A DNA stretch of 6,155 bases from the NCBI GenBank assembly GCA_902783405.1, contig CACZQZ010000107.1, forward strand, positions 1 through 6,155, written 5' to 3'. The notes under the pieces were generated by a model. The model saw nothing but the letters and a program-made list of their open reading frames with translations, had not been told where the DNA came from and made no database searches. Source of the DNA: an uncultured Erysipelotrichaceae bacterium. Its GTDB lineage: Bacteria; Bacillota_I; Bacilli_A; RF39; UBA660. Positions 1 to 3,960 of this stretch are shown one piece after another (position 1 is the stretch's first letter; the number at the start of each line of letters is the position of its first letter). The translations under genes and the position numbers were made by a program.

Positions 1-344
1 AAGATTTTATATTCACCAATAGTTATTATTTTTTTATCTGGTAACTTTTTTAAATATTCAAAATTTTCTTTATTTATTTCATGATATGTATAATCGATAG
101 GTTTAACATTATTAAAGTCTTTCCTAAATCCATCATATTCAATAATATTTTTTTCTCTATTCCCAAGAATAACTTCATGACCATATTTTTTAACTAAATC
201 TAGAACTTCATTAGGATTAGTTCCATCTGTTATATAATCACCTAAAAAAAAGAATGCATCCACATGATTTTCTTTAGCATCTTTAAGTGCTTTCTTAAGA
301 GCTAGTAAATTAGAATGTATATCACTAATTAAAGCTATTTTCAT
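1..344 (-). CDS. Metallophosphoesterase, calcineurin-like (YfcE type), 3' end missing
   Basis: This is the N-terminal 114 residues of a small calcineurin-like metallophosphoesterase; the gene continues past the left edge. The protein opens with MKIALISDIHSN, where Asp8 and His10 are the first metal ligands of the family. LGDY follows with Asp36 as the bridging metal ligand, then LGNRE with Asn62. The usual GNHD/GNHE motif reads GNRE here, so the histidine next to the Asn is replaced by Arg. The remaining His ligands would lie in the missing part. Members of this family hydrolyse phosphodiesters or phosphomonoesters with a dinuclear metal centre in the cytoplasm, but the substrate cannot be told from sequence. 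The ATG at 344-342 has the Shine-Dalgarno AGGTG (354-350) five bases upstream. It lies 39 bases downstream of der on the same strand and may have its own promoter. The family call is secure; the exact subfamily is not. Confidence 0.88.
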   Translation of the reverse strand, partial: MKIALISDIHSNLLALKKALKDAKENHVDAFFFLGDYITDGTNPNEVLDLVKKYGHEVILGNREKNIIEYDGFRKDFNNVKPIDYTYHEINKENFEYLKKLPDKKIITIGEYKI

Positions 345-360
345 ATCATCACCTGTTTTC

Positions 361-369
361 ATTATACCA
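361..369 (-). promoter_or_regulatory. Extended -10 promoter element before the metallophosphoesterase
   Basis: On the minus strand the sequence TGGTATAAT is a perfect consensus TGnTATAAT extended -10 box. No good -35 is visible, because the matching region is occupied by the T run of the der terminator; an extended -10 can work without one. Transcription would start near 354, right at the Shine-Dalgarno, giving a very short leader. Chance occurrence in such AT-rich DNA cannot be ruled out. Confidence 0.45.
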
Positions 370-395
370 AAAAAAAGAGAAGATTACATCTTTTC
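369..395 (-). terminator. Weak intrinsic terminator at the end of der
   Basis: On the minus strand, GAAAAGAT (395-388) can pair with ATCTTCTC (384-377) around a 3-base loop with one mismatch, and eight T follow (376-369). An alternative 5-bp stem pairs 398-394 with 383-379. The hairpin includes the der stop codon (386-384). The stem is short and AT-rich, so termination is probably partial and some transcripts may read into the metallophosphoesterase gene. Confidence 0.42.
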
Positions 396-1697
396 TTCCC
401 CTTTATTTTTAAATTGTAATACAATTGGAGTTCCTTCAAAATCAAAAGATTCTCTTATTTTATTTTCTAAATATCTTTCATATGAAAAATGAATCAAACC
501 TTTACTATTTACCTGCACATCAAAAGTTGGTGGACAAGTACCAACTTGACTTGCAAAATAAATTTTAAGTCTTTTCCCTTTATATGTCGGAGGTAAATTC
601 ATCATATATGCTTCATTTATCACGCTATTAAACACACTTGTTTTAATTTCTTTTTTGCTGTTTTCATATGCTTTTTCAATTTCTGGAATAAGAGTATGAA
701 GTCTTTTTTTTGTAAGAGCTGATAAAAATACAATTGGTGCATAAGATAAAAATGGAAACTGCGCCCTAATGTCATTTTTAAATTTTTTCATTTCTTCTTC
801 CTTATTTTCAACCTTATCCCATTTATTTACAACTATAATCGTTGGTTTCCCTGCATCTTTGGCGTATCCTGCAATATGTTTATCGTGTTCAATAATTCCT
901 TCTTCAGCATTAATAACAAGTAAGCAGACATCACTTCGATCAATAGCTCTAATCGTTCGAATCAAACTGTATTTTTCTACGCTTTCATAAATTTTTCCTT
1001 TTTTTCTAAGACCTGCTGTATCGATAACCATCATATTTTTCCCATGATAAGTAAAAGGCGTATCAATAGAATCCCTCGTTGTACCAGCAATATCGGAAAC
1101 GATTACTCTATCTTCATTTAAAATAGCATTCGTTAAACTACTTTTCCCAACATTTGGCCTACCAATAATTGAAAATTTAAGAACATCATCTTCTTTGTCT
1201 TCTTCTACCTTAAAATCTTTTGTAACTTCCATCAGCAAATCATAAATACCACTATTTTGCTCTCCACTAACCATTTGATAATGATCAAACCCTAATTCAT
1301 AAAAATCATACATGTTTTCTTTAGCAAGTTTACTATCAATTTTATTGATAACCACAATGACTTTTTTATCTGTTTTAAGTAACATATCTTTAACTACAAA
1401 ATCATTTTTGGTAAGTCCTTCTTTTCCATCTACCACAAATAAAATAACATCTGCTTCATCAATCGCAAGTTCTGCTTGAATTTTTATTTCTTTATTGAAA
1501 TCATCAGTGCCAATATCGATTCCACCAGTATCGATCAAATGGAAACTAAATCCATTAAATTCTGCTTTAGCATAAATTCGATCTCTAGTAACACCCGGAG
1601 TATCTTCTATAATGGAAATATTTTTACGAACAATTCTATTAAATAGTGTTGATTTTCCTACATTTGGTCTTCCAACAAGTGCTACAACTTTTTTCAT
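384..1697 (-). CDS. der: Ribosome biogenesis GTPase Der (EngA), double G domain
   Basis: Der is an essential GTPase with two tandem G domains that acts in 50S ribosomal subunit assembly in the cytoplasm. The 437-residue length is normal for the family. G domain 1 shows GRPNVGKS (P-loop, residues 9-16), DTPGVTRD (32-39), DTGG (56-59) and NKID (118-121). G domain 2 repeats these as GRPNVGKS (179-186), AGTTRDS (204-210), DTAG (226-229) and NKWD (291-294), with SAL (326-328) as G5. The KH-like RNA-binding domain fills roughly residues 350-432. The first G5 motif reads SGE (144-146) rather than SAx, which is a mild variation. The ATG at 1697 has a strong Shine-Dalgarno, GAGGTG (1708-1703), five bases upstream. 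That site overlaps the TGA stop of the preceding gene, so translation is probably coupled. It is the third gene of the engB cluster. Confidence 0.98.
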   Translation of the reverse strand: MKKVVALVGRPNVGKSTLFNRIVRKNISIIEDTPGVTRDRIYAKAEFNGFSFHLIDTGGIDIGTDDFNKEIKIQAELAIDEADVILFVVDGKEGLTKNDFVVKDMLLKTDKKVIVVINKIDSKLAKENMYDFYELGFDHYQMVSGEQNSGIYDLLMEVTKDFKVEEDKEDDVLKFSIIGRPNVGKSSLTNAILNEDRVIVSDIAGTTRDSIDTPFTYHGKNMMVIDTAGLRKKGKIYESVEKYSLIRTIRAIDRSDVCLLVINAEEGIIEHDKHIAGYAKDAGKPTIIVVNKWDKVENKEEEMKKFKNDIRAQFPFLSYAPIVFLSALTKKRLHTLIPEIEKAYENSKKEIKTSVFNSVINEAYMMNLPPTYKGKRLKIYFASQVGTCPPTFDVQVNSKGLIHFSYERYLENKIRESFDFEGTPIVLQFKNKGEEKM

Positions 1698-1701
1698 ATT
1701 A

Positions 1702-2154
1702 TCACCTCAATATTTTATTCTTTTTTATTTCTATTACTTCTTCATCATATACAATCGTTGATATTTCAAGTAATTTACCATACTCTATAAAATTTAATTT
1801 TTCTTTTAATTCAAAATATAATTTACCATCTTTTTCATATATATTTCCTTTAAAGGAAGGAATTTCTTCTATTTGATATAAAAAGCCATGATCTTCCATA
1901 ATATTAATTTGCATTTCTACAGTATCATTAAAAAAGTAATCTAAATCTTCTTTTATTATTTCAAAGACAATTCCATAATAAGAATCTAAATATACATTAA
2001 CGATATAATATCCTTCAAACTTTATATTATAAATTTTTTTAATTTTTAAAAGAATTGGTTTTATAATATGCTCTATTGTTTCTTTTTTTATTTCTTCTAT
2101 TTTTTTCTCATAATAATGAATAACAAAAATATCATCTACGAAGTAAACTTTCAT
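1702..2154 (-). CDS. Unrecognised 150-residue protein between engB and der
   Basis: I do not recognise this protein. It has 150 residues, no signal peptide or membrane segment, no cysteine, and many Lys, Glu and Ile. An amphipathic, helix-prone stretch runs over about residues 17-42 (EKKIEEIKKETIEHIIKPIL...). It is followed by alternating hydrophobic and charged segments that look like beta strands (about 45-68 and 100-148). I see no nucleotide-binding or metal motif. I chose the ATG at 2154 (MKVYFVDD) because AGGTGAG (2165-2159) sits four bases upstream. A GTG nine bases earlier (2163) lies inside that Shine-Dalgarno and is not a credible start. The end, TGA immediately followed by TAA, overlaps the der ribosome binding site. 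Its place between two 50S-assembly GTPases suggests, but does not prove, a ribosome-linked role. Coding potential is well supported by the tight spacing and the ribosome binding site. Confidence 0.85.
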   Translation of the reverse strand: MKVYFVDDIFVIHYYEKKIEEIKKETIEHIIKPILLKIKKIYNIKFEGYYIVNVYLDSYYGIVFEIIKEDLDYFFNDTVEMQINIMEDHGFLYQIEEIPSFKGNIYEKDGKLYFELKEKLNFIEYGKLLEISTIVYDEEVIEIKKNKILR

Positions 2155-2175
2155 GATACTCACCTAAAGTATCAT
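2153..2175 (-). promoter_or_regulatory. Hairpin presenting the Shine-Dalgarno of the 150-residue protein
   Basis: In the mRNA (minus strand), ATGATACT (2175-2168) and AGTATCAT (2160-2153) form a perfect 8-bp inverted repeat around the 7-base loop TTAGGTG. The loop contains the Shine-Dalgarno core AGGTG, and the base of the stem contains the first two bases of the start codon. No T run follows, so it is not an intrinsic terminator. It could tune translation of the gene within the engB cluster or act as an RNA processing site; both are inferences. Confidence 0.5.
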
Positions 2176-2187
2176 ATGAAAAATAAA

Positions 2188-2769
2188 TTACATGGTTCTT
2201 TGTATTTTATTATGAACTTCTGTTTTTCCTGCTTTGGTTACATTTGAAAATACAATAAAATCATCACCTACAACAACATCTAATTCTTTAAATATTAAGT
2301 TTCTTTGTTTTTGATGATTTGTAATACCAACTTTATCTGATTTAGTCGCAATTACAGTAACGGGTATTTTATAGTGTTTTAAGAAATTATACATCATGAT
2401 ATCATCTTTAGAAGGCTTATGTCTAAAATCAACTAACATAAATACTTGTTTTAAATTAGGTCTTTCTTTTAGATAATCTTCCATCATAAGACCAAATTTC
2501 ATTTGTTTAGCATGAGATAATTTCGCATATCCATATCCTGGTGCATCTACTAAATAAAACTCATCATTAACTAGATAAAAATTGATTGTTTGTGTTTTTC
2601 CTGGAGTAGCACTAATTCTAGCAAAACTTTTACGGTTAATAATGGTATTAATGAAACTACTTTTTCCTACATTACTTCTTCCTACTAGTAAGTATTCTGG
2701 TTTATTATCTGTTGGATATTGGCTTCTTCTAACAGCACTAATCGTTAATTCTACACTATTTATTTTCAT
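2188..2769 (-). CDS. engB: Ribosome biogenesis GTPase YihA/YsxC (EngB)
   Basis: EngB (YsxC in Bacillus) is a small TRAFAC-class GTPase needed for late 50S subunit assembly; it acts in the cytoplasm. The protein has 193 residues, the usual size. Motifs in order are GRSNVGKSS (P-loop, residues 30-38), TPGKTQTINFY (55-65, G2 region with the family signature), DAPGYGYAK (75-83, G3), TKSDK (142-146, G4) and FSNVTKAG (174-181, G5). In the last of these an Asn replaces the second Ser of the common FSS. The ATG at 2769 (MKINSVELT) has AGGTG (2780-2776) six bases upstream. A GTG at 2778 lies inside that Shine-Dalgarno and would add only three residues, so I reject it. It is the first gene of the engB-unknown-der cluster, divergent from ssrA, with candidate promoters at 2791-2799 and 2831-2839. 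Confidence 0.98.
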   Translation of the reverse strand: MKINSVELTISAVRRSQYPTDNKPEYLLVGRSNVGKSSFINTIINRKSFARISATPGKTQTINFYLVNDEFYLVDAPGYGYAKLSHAKQMKFGLMMEDYLKERPNLKQVFMLVDFRHKPSKDDIMMYNFLKHYKIPVTVIATKSDKVGITNHQKQRNLIFKELDVVVGDDFIVFSNVTKAGKTEVHNKIQRTM

Positions 2770-2790
2770 TTTCTTCACCTACTATGTTTT

Positions 2791-2799
2791 ATTATATCA
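2791..2799 (-). promoter_or_regulatory. Proximal extended -10 promoter element for engB
   Basis: On the minus strand TGATATAAT is a perfect extended -10 box (TGnTATAAT). Transcription would start near 2784, a few bases before the Shine-Dalgarno. The only -35-like hexamer is GTGACA (2822-2817), 20 bases away, which is longer than usual. The extended -10 may make it unnecessary. Confidence 0.55.
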
Positions 2800-2830
2800 T
2801 ATTTTTATATTTTTTGTGTCACAGGCACTT

Positions 2831-2839
2831 ATTATATCA
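2831..2839 (-). promoter_or_regulatory. Distal extended -10 element facing engB
   Basis: A second TGATATAAT on the minus strand lies 40 bases upstream of the first, inside the second copy of the 17-bp repeat. A start near 2824 would give a leader of about 55 bases. Its -35 position (about 2854-2860) matches poorly and overlaps the -35 of the divergent ssrA promoter. It may be a second promoter or simply part of a repeated protein-binding site. Confidence 0.4.
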
Positions 2840-2855
2840 TATTTTATGAAAAATA

Positions 2856-2884
2856 TTGAATTTTTTTTCATTTTATGCTAGAAT
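2856..2884 (+). promoter_or_regulatory. Promoter of ssrA
   Basis: TTGAAT (2856-2861, -35), a 17-base spacer and TAGAAT (2879-2884, -10) preceded by TG at 2876-2877 make a strong sigma-A-type promoter with an extended -10. Transcription would start near 2891, four bases or so before the mature tmRNA 5' end, so only a short 5' leader would need removal by RNase P. Confidence 0.8.
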
Positions 2885-2975
2885 GCTTATATCCGGGGCT
2901 GCTTTGGTTTCGACGGGTATATTTCGTATAAGATGGCAAGTGGGAGGTACACCTTACGTACAAAAAACAATAAAT

Positions 2976-3041
2976 GCTGAAAAAGTAAAAAATGCGATAG
3001 CATCTTTATTCTCAACTAGAAATCAAGTTGCTTTTGCCTAA
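2976..3041 (+). other. tmRNA tag reading frame, 21 codons ending AFA
   Basis: The likely resume codon is GCT (2976-2978), preceded by AATAAAT. The frame encodes AEKVKNAIASLF, then STRNQVAFA, and stops at TAA (3039-3041). With the alanine carried by tmRNA the tag would have 22 residues. Typical Firmicute and proteobacterial tags are about 10-15 residues and end in LAA. Long tags ending in AFA or similar are known from Mycoplasma and relatives. The end of the frame is certain; the exact resume codon is inferred from its context. Confidence 0.82.
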
Positions 3042-3063
3042 GAATGGCTCGCAGCTCTCTTCT

Positions 3064-3206
3064 ACTCTTTTCTCATTAGAGTTTTAGAGGGTTCATATCA
3101 ATGAGATATATCATAATGATGTCTATAAGTTATGATGAATTTCTATAGGCTTGCTATAAGACTGGTTTGTTATTGTCTTTATCTTATAGGACTAGGAAAC
3201 AATAAC
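3064..3206 (+). other. Three pseudoknots of the tmRNA
   Basis: First knot: ACTCT (3064-3068) pairs with AGAGT (3078-3082), and its loop TCTCAT (3071-3076) pairs with ATGAGA (3101-3106). Second: ATCATAA (3110-3116) pairs with TTATGAT (3130-3136), and loop CTATA (3123-3127) pairs with TATAG (3144-3148). Third: CTATAAGA (3154-3161) pairs with TCTTATAG (3182-3189), and loop GTTATTGT (3169-3176) pairs with ACAATAAC (3199-3206). All pairings are perfect, and the order matches PK2-PK4 of standard tmRNAs. I could not draw PK1, upstream of the tag, with confidence. Confidence 0.8.
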
Positions 3207-3283
3207 TAAACTTGTAGAGGTTTTATATAGAGTATATTCGGACAGGAGTTCAATTCTCCTCAGCTCCACCATATTGAAAATAT

Positions 3284-3305
3284 CCTAGATTTTATCTAGG
3301 TTTTT
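3284..3305 (+). terminator. Intrinsic terminator of ssrA
   Basis: CCTAGAT (3284-3290) and ATCTAGG (3294-3300) form a perfect 7-bp stem with a TTT loop, followed at once by five T and further T-rich sequence. It starts 13 bases after the tmRNA CCA end. This is a clear Rho-independent terminator. Confidence 0.92.
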
Positions 3306-3341
3306 ATATTTTATTTTTCACAAAACATAAACAATTTATAG

Positions 3342-3368
3342 AAGTAGCAAAATTGATTGCTACTTTTT
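3342..3368 (+). terminator. Second intrinsic terminator-like hairpin downstream of ssrA
   Basis: AAGTAGCAA (3342-3350) and TTGCTACTT (3357-3365) form a perfect 9-bp stem with a 6-base loop; T continue to 3368. No gene is visible between this hairpin and the first terminator, so it probably acts as a back-up stop insulating the next gene from ssrA. On the minus strand no T run follows, so it points rightward. Confidence 0.7.
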
Positions 3369-3419
3369 CTATTCTTATATCAAAATATATCAAGTTTTAA
3401 TTAATTTTTTCATATTATT

Positions 3420-3449
3420 TTGAAAAAAAAACTAAATTTATGATATGAT
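3420..3449 (+). promoter_or_regulatory. Promoter of the 156-residue protein/amidase operon
   Basis: TTGAAA (3420-3425) as -35, 18 bases, then TATGAT (3444-3449) as -10, preceded by TG at 3441-3442 so that it forms an extended -10. A start near 3456 would leave a leader of under 20 bases containing the ribosome binding site. The AT-rich stretch before it could act as an UP element. Confidence 0.7.
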
Positions 3450-3473
3450 AAATAAGAGGGAGGTTTTGTTTTG

Positions 3474-3944
3474 ATGAATATTGTTAGTGAATTAAAAAGA
3501 AATCAAACAAGAGCAAAAAATTTAAAGTTTGAAATTGAAAAGAATTCTATGTATAACTTTAATGATATAGGAGAAGTTCTTTCAAAATTATTAAGTGAAA
3601 TGGATAATACTCCATATACATTTATAAATAATCCGAGTCAAACATTTCAGTATTACATTCACTCAGAAAAAGTTGATTATCCAATTAGACATAATTTAAA
3701 TTATCTTAGACATATTGAATTCATTTTAGAATGGTATGGATTGGATTTCTGCTTTTTACCACCTAGCGATTATTGTGATATGGTTCATAAACCTAAAGAA
3801 AACGATACCATTCAAAAATTTCTAGATTATGTTTTTAATAAAAGAATTGAAGAACATAAACATTACATCACTAAAAAAGATTTAGATGACTATTTAAAGA
3901 CTTATATGGTAATTCAAGAATATAAAAAAGTTTTTCATTTTTAA
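3474..3944 (+). CDS. Unrecognised 156-residue protein upstream of the amidase
   Basis: I do not recognise this protein. It has 156 residues, no signal peptide and no obvious membrane segment, so it is probably cytoplasmic. The N-terminal half looks helical (about residues 1-22 and 31-44), residues 77-90 form a hydrophobic helix-like segment (RHIEFILEWYGLDF), and the C-terminal third is charged and helical. It has two cysteines (93 and 101) around a LPPSDY stretch, but no known metal or catalytic motif. The Shine-Dalgarno GGGAGG (3458-3463) lies ten bases before the ATG at 3474. A TTG directly before it (3471) is in frame and spaced seven bases, so translation may start one codon earlier. It is the first gene after the 3420-3449 promoter and ends 16 bases before the amidase, so the two are probably co-transcribed. 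A link to cell-wall work is only inferred from that position. Confidence 0.82.
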   Translation: MNIVSELKRNQTRAKNLKFEIEKNSMYNFNDIGEVLSKLLSEMDNTPYTFINNPSQTFQYYIHSEKVDYPIRHNLNYLRHIEFILEWYGLDFCFLPPSDYCDMVHKPKENDTIQKFLDYVFNKRIEEHKHYITKKDLDDYLKTYMVIQEYKKVFHF

Positions 3945-3960
3945 TCTATGAGGTGTATCT

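Larger units (their letters stand above)
2789..2845. repeat. 17-bp direct repeat, two copies at 2789-2805 and 2829-2845
   Basis: The 17-mer TTATTATATCATATTTT (plus strand) occurs twice without a mismatch, 40 bases start to start, in the engB/ssrA intergenic region. Each copy holds an extended -10 box on the minus strand. Between them lies the only GC-richer patch of the region, including the small palindrome TGTGTCACA (2815-2823). The repeat may be a duplicated promoter or a two-site operator; in such AT-rich DNA part of the match could be chance. Confidence 0.6.
2895..3271 (+). ncRNA. ssrA: Transfer-messenger RNA (tmRNA, SsrA)
   Basis: tmRNA rescues stalled ribosomes: it enters the A site as alanyl-tmRNA with SmpB, then serves as mRNA for a degradation tag. 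This gene is a complete one-piece tmRNA of 377 bases. The 5' end GGGGCTG (2895-2901) pairs with CAGCTCC (3261-3267) as a 7-bp acceptor stem with the G3-U70 wobble that marks alanine acceptance. Discriminator A and an encoded CCA (3269-3271) follow. The conserved 5' TTTCGACGGG is present, as is a T arm with stem AGGAG/CTCCT and loop TTCAATT (3244-3260), preceded by TTCGGAC. The tag frame is 2976-3041. Downstream of the tag at least three H-type pseudoknots can be drawn (3064-3206). It has its own promoter and a clear terminator. The 61-codon open frame across its 5' half is incidental except for the tag. Confidence 0.97.

Noticed and set aside
769..990. Plus-strand open frame inside der
   Set aside because: Antisense shadow of a highly conserved GTPase gene; no ribosome binding site and low-complexity Ser/Leu/Phe composition.
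1702..1704. TGA read as tryptophan (Mycoplasma code)
   Set aside because: The TGA is followed at once by TAA, so the readthrough would add one residue and is not informative. All Trp positions checked in der, amidase, valS and the 156-residue protein are TGG, so the standard code is the simpler reading.
1646..1876. Plus-strand open frame spanning the start of der and the end of the unknown gene
   Set aside because: Antisense to two genes with good ribosome binding sites; Phe/Ser/Tyr-rich translation typical of the reverse of AT-rich coding DNA.
2161..2163. GTG start for the 150-residue protein
   Set aside because: The triplet is part of the Shine-Dalgarno AGGTGAG that serves the ATG at 2154.
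2166..2175. A three-codon upstream frame (ATG ATA CTT TAG) before the 150-residue gene
   Set aside because: It has no ribosome binding site of its own and is explained by the inverted repeat of the hairpin; a leader peptide cannot be supported.
2776..2778. GTG start for engB
   Set aside because: The triplet is part of the Shine-Dalgarno AGGTGA that serves the ATG at 2769.
2582..2881. Plus-strand open frame with hydrophobic stretches, antisense to engB and running into the intergenic region
   Set aside because: It lies mostly opposite the conserved engB motifs, has no Shine-Dalgarno, and its apparent membrane segments come from reading T-rich DNA.
2856..3041. A 61-codon plus-strand open frame across the promoter and 5' half of ssrA
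   Set aside because: It has no ribosome binding site, starts in the -35 box of ssrA and overlaps the tmRNA acceptor stem; only its last 21 codons are meaningful, as the tmRNA tag.
3301..3341. A possible small gene or tRNA between the two hairpins after ssrA
   Set aside because: Only about 40 AT-rich bases without start codon, ribosome binding site or tRNA arms.
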